Both the position numbers and the translations under genes were made by a program. From contig CAVTJK010000004.1 in assembly GCA_963734965.1 (NCBI GenBank), positions 1,550,001-1,614,000 of the forward strand: 64,000 nucleotides of DNA, written 5' to 3'. This DNA comes from UBA4742 sp963734965. Lineage in GTDB: Bacteria; Actinomycetota; Acidimicrobiia; Acidimicrobiales; Acidimicrobilacustridaceae. This document shows, piece by piece, positions 53,933 to 62,920 of this stretch; positions within the stretch are counted from its first letter, which is position 1; each line of letters starts with the position of its first letter. Below the pieces are notes generated by a model. The model worked only from the letters and a program-made list of their open reading frames with translations, was not told the DNA's origin and ran no database searches.

Positions 53933-54892
53933 ATGGATGCACCTGGTCCAATCGGCCTGATCGTGATGGCGTACGGCACTCCCCGCACGCCCGACGACGT
54001 CGAGGCGTACTACACCGACATCCGTCGGGGCCGACCGCCGACGCCCGAGCAGCTGGCCGATCTCAAGCGCCGCTACGACGCCATCGGCGGGATCTCCCCC
54101 CTGGCCGAACGCACCGAAGCCCAGCGCGCCGCCATCGCCGCCGCCCTCGACCAACGCCAACCGGGTGGCTTCGAGGTCGTGCTCGGCCAGAAGCACGCCG
54201 CGCCCTTCATCGAGGACGCCGTGGCCACCCTGGCCGACCGCGGCGTCAGCCGCGCCGTCGGTCTGGTCCTGGCGCCTCACTACGCGGGCGCCAGCGTGGG
54301 CCAGTACCAGGCGCGCGCTGCCGAGGCCGGGCTCGAGCGTGGCCTGGCCGTCACCGCCATCGACCACTGGCACCTCGAGCCGGCTTATCTCGACTTCCTC
54401 ACCGCCGCCCTCAGCGAGGCCCGGGCCTCGGTGCCCGAGCGGCACAAGGTCCTGTTCACCGCGCACTCGCTCCCAGAGCGGGCGCTGGTCGGCGATCCGT
54501 ATCCCGATCAGCTGCGGGAGAGCGCGACCGCCGTGGCCGAGCGGATCGGCATGCTGCCCTGGCCCGAGTGGGGGATCGCCTGGCAGAGCGCGGGCCGCAC
54601 CCCCGACCCCTGGCGCGGGCCCGACATCCTCGAGGTCATCCGCGACCTCGGCGCGACCGGACGCAGCGACGGAGTCGTCGTCTGCGCCCAGGGCTTCACC
54701 TCCGATCACCTCGAGGTCCTCTATGACCTCGACATCGAGGCCACGGCCGTGGCCGCCGAGTCGAACCTGGCCTTTGCCCGCACTCGCTCGCTCAACGACG
54801 ATCCCACCGTGATGGGCGCGCTGGCCGACCTCGTGATCGCCACCGCCGCCGCGGCCACGGGGCTTCGCGCGACCGACGCCGAACGGAACTGA
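53933..54892 (+). CDS. hemH: Ferrochelatase (coproporphyrin III type by context)
   Basis: Inserts ferrous iron into a porphyrin. 319 residues from the ATG at 53933, with GGCGGAAG upstream; an ATG at 53897 inside hemE would add 12 residues. Typical stretches: GLIVMAYGTPRTPDDVEAYY, GGISPLAERTEAQ, LAPHYAGASVGQY (metal-site His), FTAHSLPERA, and CAQGFTSDHLEVLYDLDIEA. The adjacent hemY and the Gram-positive background imply the coproporphyrin-dependent pathway (CpfC). Confidence 0.94.
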   Translation: MDAPGPIGLIVMAYGTPRTPDDVEAYYTDIRRGRPPTPEQLADLKRRYDAIGGISPLAERTEAQRAAIAAALDQRQPGGFEVVLGQKHAAPFIEDAVATLADRGVSRAVGLVLAPHYAGASVGQYQARAAEAGLERGLAVTAIDHWHLEPAYLDFLTAALSEARASVPERHKVLFTAHSLPERALVGDPYPDQLRESATAVAERIGMLPWPEWGIAWQSAGRTPDPWRGPDILEVIRDLGATGRSDGVVVCAQGFTSDHLEVLYDLDIEATAVAAESNLAFARTRSLNDDPTVMGALADLVIATAAAATGLRATDAERN

Positions 54893-54894
54893 CC

Positions 54895-56325
54895 TTGCGC
54901 GTCGTCGTGATCGGTGGGGGCATCACGGGACTCAGCGCCGCCTACGAGCTGATCCACACCATCGATCGACGCGCCGAGGACCTCGAGATCACCGTGCTCG
55001 AGTCCGGCGACCGCTTCGGGGGCAAGATCCGCACCCAACCGTTCGCCGGCCACCCCGTCGACGAGGCCGCCGACGCCTTCCTCGCCCGGGTCCCCGACGC
55101 CGTCGAGCTCTGCCGCCAGGTGGGACTGGGTGATCGCCTCGTGAGCCCGGCCGTGCGCCACGCCCACCTCTACAGCCTCGGTCGGCTCCGCCCCTTTCCG
55201 GACGGACTGGTGCTCGGCGCGCCCACGGATCTCGATGCGCTGCGGGAGTCCGGGGCCGTCACCGAGGCCGGCATCGAACGGGCCGCCCTCGACCTGACGA
55301 TGGGGCCGGACCCGGTCGGCGATCCGGTCCTCGGCGACGAATCGGTCGGCTCGCTCGTTCGGCGGCGGTTGGGCGACGAGGTGTACGAGCGCCTGGTCGC
55401 CCCCCTGCTGAGCGGCGTGCACGCAGGCAACGCCGACCTCCTGAGCGTGGCCGCCGCCGCCCCTCAGTTCGCCCTGGCCCTGCGGACCCACGACAGCCTC
55501 ATCGAAGGCCTGCGCGCCCAGCGCGCCGCGGCGGCCGCCCACGACCCCGACGCCCCCGTGTTCTTCGGTCTTCCTGGCGGGACGGAGATGCTGGTCGATG
55601 CCGTCGTCGACGCGCTGCAGTTGAGCGGCGCCGACCTGCGCCTCGACGCCGCCGTGGCCCATGTGGTGCCCGGGGCCGACGAGCGCCCGGGCTTCACCCT
55701 CACCGTCGCCGGCGTCGGCGCGCCCGTCGATGCCGATGCCGTCATCATCACCACCCCGCTCGATGTCACCGCGGGCCTGGTGGCGCCGTTCGACGCGGAC
55801 GTGGCCGGCGAGATGGCCGCCGTCGAGTACGCCAGCGTGGCCCTGATCGCCCTCGCGGTGCCGCTCGACGAGCTCGACGGACCCCTCGACGGCAGCGGCT
55901 TCCTCGTGGCTCAGCCCGAGGGCCTGCTCGTCACCGCCTGCACCTGGGCGTCGAGCAAGTGGGCGCACCTGGCCGACCCCGAGGTGGCCATCCTCCGGGC
56001 CTCGGTCGGGCGAGCCGACGACACCCGAGCCGAAGCGATGGACGACGACGAGCTGATCGCCCGGGTACGGACCGATCTCGAGACCACGATGGGCCTGGTC
56101 GCCACGCCGACCGCCGTGCGCATCACCCGCTGGCCCCGGGCATTGCCCCAACTCGGCGTGGGCCACCTCGACCGGGCCCGGGCCTGGCAGCATCAGCTCG
56201 CCGGGAGCCATCCCGGCCTGGCCGTGGCGGGAGCCGGCTACCTGGGTCTGGGCATACCCGCGTGCATCGCCCAAGGTCGTCAGGCGGCGCGGGCCCTGCT
56301 CGATCGTCTGGACCGGACCGAGTGA
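54895..56325 (+). CDS. hemY: Protoporphyrinogen/coproporphyrinogen oxidase
   Basis: FAD enzyme aromatising coproporphyrinogen III (CgoX) in this pathway. 476 residues. FAD motif VVIGGGITGLSAAYEL at the N-terminus, LESGDRFGGKIRT, and the C-terminal AGAGYLGLGIPACIAQGRQAA. The start is a TTG 2 nt after the hemH stop; no ATG or GTG fits the conserved N-terminus. The final haem-pathway step (ChdC/HemQ) is not in the window. Confidence 0.93.
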   Translation: MRVVVIGGGITGLSAAYELIHTIDRRAEDLEITVLESGDRFGGKIRTQPFAGHPVDEAADAFLARVPDAVELCRQVGLGDRLVSPAVRHAHLYSLGRLRPFPDGLVLGAPTDLDALRESGAVTEAGIERAALDLTMGPDPVGDPVLGDESVGSLVRRRLGDEVYERLVAPLLSGVHAGNADLLSVAAAAPQFALALRTHDSLIEGLRAQRAAAAAHDPDAPVFFGLPGGTEMLVDAVVDALQLSGADLRLDAAVAHVVPGADERPGFTLTVAGVGAPVDADAVIITTPLDVTAGLVAPFDADVAGEMAAVEYASVALIALAVPLDELDGPLDGSGFLVAQPEGLLVTACTWASSKWAHLADPEVAILRASVGRADDTRAEAMDDDELIARVRTDLETTMGLVATPTAVRITRWPRALPQLGVGHLDRARAWQHQLAGSHPGLAVAGAGYLGLGIPACIAQGRQAARALLDRLDRTE

Positions 56326-56330
56326 CGCCG

Positions 56331-56408
56331 ATGAGCAGAAAAGCGTCATCCGGGCGCAACCATCGTGATCGACGCGGGGCGCTGACGATCGTCCTGGGCC
56401 ACGGATGA
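56331..56408 (+). CDS. Possible 25-residue leader peptide
   Basis: ATG at 56331, basic product (MSRKASSGRNHRDRRGAL...), stop TGA overlapping the ATG of the esterase gene (ATGA). Translational coupling is possible; the peptide is otherwise unsupported. Confidence 0.25.
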   Translation: MSRKASSGRNHRDRRGALTIVLGHG

Positions 56409-57037
56409 CGGCCGCACCGATCCGTCCCCGCCCGCTCGTGGTCCTGCACGGCTACGAGGACGAACCGGGCCGCCGCTTCGATCACGCGGCGCTCGACCCG
56501 ACGCGATGGTCGATCGTCGAGCCCCGTGGCCCGGTCGAGCTGGCGGGGGGACCGGCCTGGTACGCGTCGGACGACGCGGGCCCGGTCGAAGCCGACCTCG
56601 TGCGTTCGCTCGGCCAGCTCGACGGGCTGCTGGCGGTCACGGGCGCGCCGGCGGTCGTGGGCGGCTTCTCCCAAGGCGGCGCCGTCGCTCTGGCGCTCGC
56701 GCTGGCCGCCGATCCCGAACGCTCCGGCAGCGATCCACCCGTGCGGTCGGCCATCGCCGGAGCGTTCTGCATCAACGGATGGTTGCCCCATGCCGAAGCC
56801 GTCGCCTACGACCCCTCCGGACTGGCGGCCGCGGCCCCACCGATCCTGATCGTCGCCTCGACCGAGGACGAGGTCGTGCCCGTGCAGCAGGGTCGCTCGG
56901 CGGCCCGCTACCTCGAACGAGCCGGCGTCACGGTCACCTATCTCGAGGTTCCGGGCGGCCACGCCGTCGGCGCCGACGCCATCGACGCGTGGCGAGAATG
57001 GCTGGACTCGATCCCCCCGCCCGAGTCCGGCGCCTGA
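56405..57037 (+). CDS. Phospholipase/carboxylesterase family hydrolase
   Basis: 210-residue alpha/beta hydrolase. Nucleophile elbow GGFSQGGAVALAL (near 83), catalytic aspartate in STEDEVVPVQQG and histidine in VPGGHAVGAD give a full Ser-Asp-His triad in family order. The N-terminus LVVLHGYEDEPG forms the oxyanion strand. Small acyl esters are likely substrates; no signal peptide. Confidence 0.9.
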   Translation: MTAAPIRPRPLVVLHGYEDEPGRRFDHAALDPTRWSIVEPRGPVELAGGPAWYASDDAGPVEADLVRSLGQLDGLLAVTGAPAVVGGFSQGGAVALALALAADPERSGSDPPVRSAIAGAFCINGWLPHAEAVAYDPSGLAAAAPPILIVASTEDEVVPVQQGRSAARYLERAGVTVTYLEVPGGHAVGADAIDAWREWLDSIPPPESGA

Positions 57038-57097
57038 CCGCTCGCCGGCGGCCTGTCTCGACACGAGGCGGAACGAGCCATCGCGGCGCGGACCAGG

Positions 57098-57103
57098 CAC
57101 ACT
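57098..57103 (+). promoter_or_regulatory. -10 element, leaderless map
   Basis: CACACT ending 7 nt before the ATG at 57111. Confidence 0.4.
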
Positions 57104-57110
57104 GGTGCTG

Positions 57111-58127
57111 ATGGCCAAGCGCAAACGTCGCGGCGGACGAGTCACCGAGCCTCGGCGAAACCCGATCGACACCAACAACCAACTGACGCTGACCCGCCCC
57201 CGTGACGCCGACCTCGGCGCCCCCGCCACCAGCGCGGCCAACGGATCGGCCAAGCCGGCCCTCGTCACGCTGCGCCGCGGCGTCCCCGCATCGATCGGCC
57301 GGCCGCCCTACGCCGACACCGGGCAGCCGCCGCCGGGGCGGGGGCCCAACGTGCAGACGCCCGAGATCATCGAGCGCATGCGGGTGTCGGGCGCCATCGC
57401 CGCCGAGGTGCTGCTCGAGGTCGGGGCCGCCGTCGCACCGGGTATGACGACCGACGAGCTCGACGTCCTCACCCACGAGGCCGTCATCCGACGGGACTCC
57501 TATCCCAGCCCCCTCAACTACAAAGGCTTCCCCAAGTCGGTCTGCACGTCCGTGAACGAGGTCATCTGCCACGGGATCCCCGGCGGACAGGTGCTGGTCG
57601 ACGGCGACATCGTCAACATCGACGTGACCATCTTCCACGACGGGGTGCACGGCGACACCAACGCCACCTTCCTGGTCGGCGACGTCGACGCCGAGTCTCG
57701 ACGCCTCGTGCGTGAGACCAGGGCGTGCATGTACGCGGGGATCGCCGCCGTGCGACCCGGCGCCCACGTCTACGACATCGGGCGGGCCATCGAGGACCAC
57801 GCCGACCGTCACGGGTTGGGTGTGGTTCGCGAGTTCATCGGCCACGGCATCGGCGAGCAGTTCCACGGCGGCCTGCAGATCCTGCACTACTTCGACCCGC
57901 GGGCCGACACCGTGATCGAGCCGGGGATGACCTTCACGATCGAGCCGATGATCACGCTCGGCTCGCCCGACCTGTGGATGTGGGACGACGGCTGGACCGC
58001 GGTGACCCGAGACGCCAGCCGCAGCGCCCAGTTCGAGCACACGATGGTCGTGACCGACACCGGCACCGAGCTGCTGACCCTCACGGCTGACGGGCGCTGC
58101 GCCGCCGACCAGGCCGCCGACCTCTGA
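57111..58127 (+). CDS. map: Methionine aminopeptidase, type I, with N-terminal extension
   Basis: Removes initiator methionine. 338 residues against about 255-285. The catalytic core starts near residue 80 (QTPEIIERMRVSGAIAAEVL) and has the metal ligands in order: NIDVTIFHDGVHGDTN, FIGHGIGEQFH, FTIEPMI and QFEHTMVV. The first 80 residues are an extension with a basic patch (KRKRRGGRVTEPRR) and a Pro/Gly-rich linker, reminiscent of ribosome-tethering leaders. Leaderless ATG at 57111. Confidence 0.94.
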   Translation: MAKRKRRGGRVTEPRRNPIDTNNQLTLTRPRDADLGAPATSAANGSAKPALVTLRRGVPASIGRPPYADTGQPPPGRGPNVQTPEIIERMRVSGAIAAEVLLEVGAAVAPGMTTDELDVLTHEAVIRRDSYPSPLNYKGFPKSVCTSVNEVICHGIPGGQVLVDGDIVNIDVTIFHDGVHGDTNATFLVGDVDAESRRLVRETRACMYAGIAAVRPGAHVYDIGRAIEDHADRHGLGVVREFIGHGIGEQFHGGLQILHYFDPRADTVIEPGMTFTIEPMITLGSPDLWMWDDGWTAVTRDASRSAQFEHTMVVTDTGTELLTLTADGRCAADQAADL

Positions 58128-58151
58128 CCCGCCTCTGACCCTCCTCTGACC
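58120..58151 (+). repeat. Short tandem repeat at the map stop codon
   Basis: CCTCTGACC occurs three times in 30 nt, the first containing the map stop; each copy contains a TGA. Confidence 0.7.
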
Positions 58152-58262
58152 GAGGGCGCGCGACGGCGAGAGCGAGAGCCACCGCGAGGGCCAACGACCT
58201 TGGCGGGGGACGGTGAGAGGCGGCGGGCGGGTAGGTGACGCCGCCCGTCGGGCCGACGCGAC

Positions 58263-58268
58263 TACACC
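58263..58268 (+). promoter_or_regulatory. Possible -10 element, sortase gene
   Basis: TACACC ending 7 nt before the ATG at 58276; a weak match. Confidence 0.3.
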
Positions 58269-58275
58269 AGCAGGG

Positions 58276-59075
58276 ATGGACGCCGATACCGAGGGGATGG
58301 AACCGGAGGGCGCGCCCGACCCCGACCCCGGCCCGACCCACGGTCGGCGGACCTTCCTCGGCCTGGCCGGCGGGGCCGTCGTCGTGGCGGGCGCCGCCGT
58401 CGCCGGCTGGGAGCTGACCCGCCCGACGCACTCGACGACCCGAGCGGCGGCGGCCACGACGACGACGCCACCGACCACCAAGGCGTCGTCGCTGCAGGTG
58501 ACCACCGAGACCCGTCCCCCGCTGCCCATCCCGGCCGCGCTCCCCGATCCCGACGCACCCGCCCCGCCGATCGTCGTCGGCGACCATCGACCATCCCCCG
58601 CCTCGGCCTGAACGCCGCCCTGGGCGAGGGCATCATGCTGGCCGCCATCAACCGCGGACCGACCCACTGGCCTGGTACGGCCGTGCCTGGTCAACTCGGC
58701 AACATGGTCGTGGCCGGCCACCGCACCACCCACACCGAGCCGTTCCGCCACCTCGAACGGCTGCAGGCCGGCGACCCCGTCACCTTCGTCGTCGGCCCCA
58801 CCACCTGGACCTACGTGACCCGCGGCGTCGTCATCGTGCCGGCCAACGCCATCGACATCGCCGAGCAGAGCTACGCCCACACCGCCACGCTGTTCGCCTG
58901 CCATCCGCCAGGGCAGGCCAGCGAGCGAATCGTGGCCAAGCTGCGCCTGGTCGGCCCCGACGGCCAGCCGGTCGACGCCGACAGCGCGCTGCCCGCCCTC
59001 GACGACGGCAGCCAGGCCGGCGACCACATCTTCACCGTCCAGGTGCCCGACCCGCTCGGCCAGGCCGCCAGCTGA
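58276..59075 (+). CDS. Class E-type sortase (frameshifted)
   Basis: Surface transpeptidase anchoring proteins to the envelope. N-terminal part: short cytoplasmic lead with RRTFLGLAGGAVVVAGAAVAG as signal/anchor, then a Thr/Pro-rich linker. The frame breaks near 58580-58593 (one missing or two extra bases); the next frame carries IPRLGLNAALGEGI, catalytic His in MVVAGHRTTHTEPFRHLERL, catalytic Cys in ATLFACHPPGQASERIV and the arginine in ERIVAKLRL. About 266 residues. No sortase substrate (LPxTG-like) is seen in the window. Confidence 0.86.
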
Positions 59076-59212
59076 GTCACCATCCGAGCCGCGCCACCCT
59101 CGGAGCCACGCCCCTCTGAGCCGAGCGACGAACCTGGCCGCAACGCGTCCGAACGGGCCGAACGTCAGAGCCGGTCCCCGTGGGGCCGGGCATCGGGAAG
59201 GATGGGCGGCCG

Positions 59213-60723
59213 ATGTCATGGAACGAACGCCTCCGACTGGCGGCCCGGTGCGTCGGGGGCGGGCTGTGCATCGCCGCGTCAGTGCCCCCGTGGGGCTGGT
59301 GGCCGCTGGCCTTCGTCGGCGTGGCCATCCTCGACCGGCTGATCGCCGGGTGAGCTGGCGGCGGCGGTTCCGCCGGACGTGGCTGCTGGCCCTCGCCTGG
59401 CTGATCCCGGGTCTGTTCTGGATGTGGGACTTCACCCCGCCGGGGTACGTGTTCGCCTGCGCCCTCTTCGCCGCCTACTTCGGCGTCGCCGCCGCGCTGT
59501 GCCCGCCCGGCCGCACCCGCTGGATCGCCCTCCCGGCGCTGATCACCCTGGCTGAGATGGCCCGCTGGCGCTTCCCGTTCGGGGGCGAGCCCCTGGCCAC
59601 TCTGGCCATGAGCCAGGCCGACGCCCCGCTCGGCCAGACGGCGCGCCTGGCCGGCTCCTACCTCATCGTCGGGCTCGTCGTGCTGGGCGGCGTGGCGCTG
59701 TCGGCGGCGTGGGAGCGCCAGTGGTGGGTCGCCGGGGGCATCGCTGCCGGGCTGGTGGCCGTGGTCCTGGTCGCCGGTGTCGCGCCGCGCGGCCACGACG
59801 TCGGACGGCTCCGCGTCGCCGTCGTGCAGGGCGGCGGCCCGCAGCACACGCGCGCCGACGACACCGACGACCACGTCGTGTTCGAGCGCGAGGTCGAGGC
59901 CACGGAGTCGATCAAGGGTCCGGTCGACCTGGTGCTGTGGCCTGAGGACGTCGTCGGGCTCGAGGGCACCCTCGACCAGAACCCCTCGTACAAGAAGGAG
60001 ATCCAGCGACTGGCCCGCCAGCTGCACACCACCCTCGTGGTCGGCGTCACCGAGGGGATCAGCGACACCCACTTCCGCAACGCGTCGATCGCCTTCAACC
60101 CCGACGGCTCCCAGGCCGATCGCTACGACAAGGTGCGGCGGGTGCCCGTTCGGCGAGTGCGGTGCCGTTCCGGAGCCTGATCGAGAAGCTCGCCGGCCCG
60201 AACTCGGGCCTGCCCGAGCGCGACGCCATCCCCGGCACCAAGCCGGCGATCCTGCACACCCGCGTCGGGACGATGGGTGTCGTCATCTCGTGGGAGGTCT
60301 TCTTCCCGGACCGGGCACGAGACGCCATCAGCCACGGGGGCGAGGTGTTGCTCAACCCCACCAACGGCTCGTCCTACTGGCTCGACATCCTCCAGAGCCA
60401 GCAGCTGGCGTCGTCGCGCCTGCGCGCCATCGAGACCGGGCGCTGGACGCTACAAGCGGCGCCGACCGGCTTCTCGGCCATCGTCACCCCCGACGGTGGC
60501 ATCACCCAACGGACGGGCACCAGCGAGCAGCGCGGTGCTCACCCAGACGATCACCAGACGCCAGGGTCAGACCATCGCGACCAACGTCGGACCCTGGCCG
60601 GTGCTCCTGCTCTCGTTCGTCGCCGTCGCCGCCGCCTGGCTGCTGGCTCGGCGCCGCTCAGAGCTCGATCGTGCGGGTCAGGTGGACGGCGTCGAGGAAC
60701 CGGCGATCGTGGGACACCAGTAA
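59213..60723 (+). CDS. lnt: Apolipoprotein N-acyltransferase-like protein (about four frameshifts)
   Basis: Membrane protein with a nitrilase-like outer domain that N-acylates lipoproteins. N-terminal helices (VPPWGWWPLAFVGVAILDRL) are followed by shifts near 59350 (missing base), about 60150 and 60163, and 60533 (extra bases); corrected, the sequence runs to RQGQTIATNVGPWPVLLLSF. The Glu (LVLWPEDVV) and Lys (DRYDKVRRVPFGE) of the triad are present, but the usual ICYE is VVISWEVFF, with serine in place of the nucleophile cysteine. The last 66 nt overlap the convergent ABC-F gene. Confidence 0.83.
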
Positions 60724-62355
60724 CAGCGTCCCCTCGAAGCTCGCCAGCGCCTGCTCGAGCTGTTCGATGGCCTCGATGTCGAGGTGGTTGGTCGGCTCGT
60801 CGAGCACCAGGCAGTTGACGCCCTCGGCCATGAGCACGGCCAGCAGGGCCCGGCTGCGTTCGCCAGGCGACAGGTCCCGGCCGGCCCGGTCGACATGGTC
60901 GGCCCCGAGTCCGAACTTGGCCAGCAGCGAGCGCGACTCGCTCTGGACCATGCCCGTCGCGTCCTGGAACGTGGCCAACACGGGGTCGGTTCCCGCGAAC
61001 AGGTCGCGGCCTTGGTCCATCTCGCCGATCCGTACCCCCGGCCCGATCCACCGTCGCCCCTCGGCCAGGGGGATCTGGCCCAGCAGCGCCCGCAGGAGGG
61101 TGGACTTGCCCGAGCCGTTGGATCCCAGGATGGCCAAGCGGTCCTGCCAGGCCACCTCGAGGTCGACCGGACCCAGCCGGAACCCCGCGACGGGTCTCTC
61201 GGCCCCAGGATCAGCAGCCCTCGCCATGGGGCCGTCGGCCGTGGCACCACTGGCCGGTTCGGTGCCGACCTCGATCACGGCGCCCTCGAGCCGGGCCACC
61301 ACGTCGCCGCTGCGGGCAGCCGGGGCCAGGTTCAGCTCCAGCCGCCACCCCTCCCAGGGCTTGTCGACCACCTCGAGCTGGTCGATCCGGCGCTCGGTCG
61401 CCTTGACCTTGGCCGCCTGCTTCTCGCTGCGCGCCTTGTTGGCGGCGCGGATGTTCTTGTCGGGCTCGCCGGACGTCTTGGACCGGCTCACCCCCCGCTC
61501 GGACCACTGCCGTTGCGTGCGTTGGCGCGCGGTCAGTCGATCGCGCTCGGACACGTACCGATCGTGCGCCTCGTACTGCTGGGCGCGGCCCAGTTGGCGG
61601 GCGTCGGTGTAGGCCGTCCACCCGCCGGCGTACTCGCGAGCCCGATGCGTGTGCTCGTCGAGCTCGACGATGCGATCGACGACCCGGTCCAGGAACGCCC
61701 GGTCGTGGGAGATCACCAACACGGCGCCGGCGAAACCGGCCACGAAGGACTCGAGCAGGTCGAGGCCGGCGAAGTCGAGGTTGTTGGTCGGCTCGTCGAG
61801 CAGCAGGACGTCGACCCGCGACAACAGCACGGCGGCCAGCGCGGCACGTGCCGCCTCGCCACCCGACAACGAGGACGTCGGTTGCCCGAACCGCCCCGAC
61901 ACGTCGCCCGACGAGTCACCCGCGAGACCGACCAGAGCGCAGACCGACGCCGCCCGAGCGTCGAAGTCGTCACCGCCGAGAGCCATGAACCGCTCGAGCG
62001 CATCGGAGTAGCGCTCGACCGATTCGGGCTCGCTCGAGAGGGATTCGGTGCACCGGTCGAGCTCGCTCGAGGCTGCGGCCACCCCCGTCCGGCGAGCCAG
62101 GTAGTCGAGAAGGTTCTCGTCGGCGACGGCGTCGGGCTCCTGGGGCAGGTAGCCGACCGTGAGCAGCCTCGGCGCGCGCTCGACGGTGCCGGCGTCGACC
62201 AACTCGATGCCCGCGAGGATGCGCATCAGCGTGGACTTGCCCACGCCGTTGGGCCCCACCATCCCGACCCGGTCACGGGCGTCGAGCGCCAGCGACACCG
62301 CGTCGAGCACGGTCTGGCCCCCGAAGGCCCGTGAGATCCCTCGGGCCCTCAACAC
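60658..62355 (-). CDS. ABC-F family ATPase
   Basis: 565 residues with two ABC domains and no membrane helices. Domain 1: GPNGVGKST (34-42), LSGGEAARAALAAV, VLLLDEPTNNLD. Linker of about 80 charged residues (RQRTQRQWSERGVSRSKTSG; KARSEKQAAKVKATERR). Domain 2: GSNGSGKSTLLRAL, LSPGERSRALLAVL, LVLDEPTNHLD. ABC-F proteins act on the ribosome in translation or antibiotic protection; this one resembles neither Vga nor EttA clearly. Leaderless GTG at 62353-62355. Confidence 0.92.
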   Translation of the reverse strand: MLRARGISRAFGGQTVLDAVSLALDARDRVGMVGPNGVGKSTLMRILAGIELVDAGTVERAPRLLTVGYLPQEPDAVADENLLDYLARRTGVAAASSELDRCTESLSSEPESVERYSDALERFMALGGDDFDARAASVCALVGLAGDSSGDVSGRFGQPTSSLSGGEAARAALAAVLLSRVDVLLLDEPTNNLDFAGLDLLESFVAGFAGAVLVISHDRAFLDRVVDRIVELDEHTHRAREYAGGWTAYTDARQLGRAQQYEAHDRYVSERDRLTARQRTQRQWSERGVSRSKTSGEPDKNIRAANKARSEKQAAKVKATERRIDQLEVVDKPWEGWRLELNLAPAARSGDVVARLEGAVIEVGTEPASGATADGPMARAADPGAERPVAGFRLGPVDLEVAWQDRLAILGSNGSGKSTLLRALLGQIPLAEGRRWIGPGVRIGEMDQGRDLFAGTDPVLATFQDATGMVQSESRSLLAKFGLGADHVDRAGRDLSPGERSRALLAVLMAEGVNCLVLDEPTNHLDIEAIEQLEQALASFEGTLLLVSHDRRFLDAVHLTRTIEL

Positions 62356-62362
62356 AGGTGCG

Positions 62363-62368
62363 ACCCTA
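62363..62368 (-). promoter_or_regulatory. -10 element, leaderless ABC-F gene
   Basis: TAGGGT on the minus strand ending 7 nt before the GTG at 62355. Confidence 0.6.
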
Positions 62369-62452
62369 CCGGCCCGACCCGGAGCCGCCAGCCGCGTTTC
62401 GGACCCAAGGAGGAGGTCCGACCCGTCGACGGGTTGGGCGCTGATCGGTCGG

Positions 62453-62890
62453 TCACACCTCGAGCAGCAAGGTGACCGGACCGTCGTTGACCAGCTCGAC
62501 GGCCATGTCGGCGCGGAAGCGTCCGGTCGCGACCGTCACCCCCGAGTCCCGCAGCTCGGCGACGACGCGCTCGATCAACGGCTCGGCGTGGTCGGGCGGC
62601 GCCGCCGCGATCCAGGACGGACGCCGTCCCTTGCGCGTGTCGCCGTAGAGGGTGAACTGGCTGACCACCAGCACCTCGCCGCCCGTATCGGCGAGCGAGA
62701 GGTTCATGGCCCCGTCGGCATCGGGGAACACCCGCAGGGTGCGGACCTTGTCGGCGAGCTTGGCCGCGGTGGCATCGTCGTCGGTGTGGGTGACGCCGAC
62801 CAGCACGCACAGACCGGCCCCGATCTGGCCCACCACTTCGGAGCCGACCGTGACCTGGGCGCGGGTCACACGTTGGACGAGGCCACGCAT
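62453..62890 (-). CDS. dtd: D-aminoacyl-tRNA deacylase
   Basis: Hydrolyses D-aminoacyl-tRNAs. 145 residues, the standard size. The two signature strands are SQFTLYGDTRKGRRPSW (near 77) and the C-terminal NDGPVTLLLEV (NxGPVT cross-subunit motif, here NDGPVT). N-terminus MRGLVQRVTRAQVTV is typical. Leaderless ATG at 62888-62890, divergent from the quinone oxidoreductase gene. Confidence 0.95.
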   Translation of the reverse strand: MRGLVQRVTRAQVTVGSEVVGQIGAGLCVLVGVTHTDDDATAAKLADKVRTLRVFPDADGAMNLSLADTGGEVLVVSQFTLYGDTRKGRRPSWIAAAPPDHAEPLIERVVAELRDSGVTVATGRFRADMAVELVNDGPVTLLLEV

Positions 62891-62896
62891 CCGGCT

Positions 62897-62902
62897 GTTC
62901 TA
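62897..62902 (-). promoter_or_regulatory. -10 element, leaderless dtd
   Basis: TAGAAC on the minus strand ending 6 nt before the ATG at 62890. Confidence 0.5.
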
Positions 62903-62920
62903 GCGCGGGCACCACCCCAC

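Noticed and set aside
54721..56349. Minus-strand open frame opposite hemH/hemY
   Set aside because: Shadow of hemY; the plus-strand product has complete family motifs.
10318..60723. Programmed ribosomal frameshifting as the cause of the broken genes
   Set aside because: Breaks occur in 12 unrelated genes, in both directions, without slippery heptamers or consistent downstream structure; sequence error is simpler.
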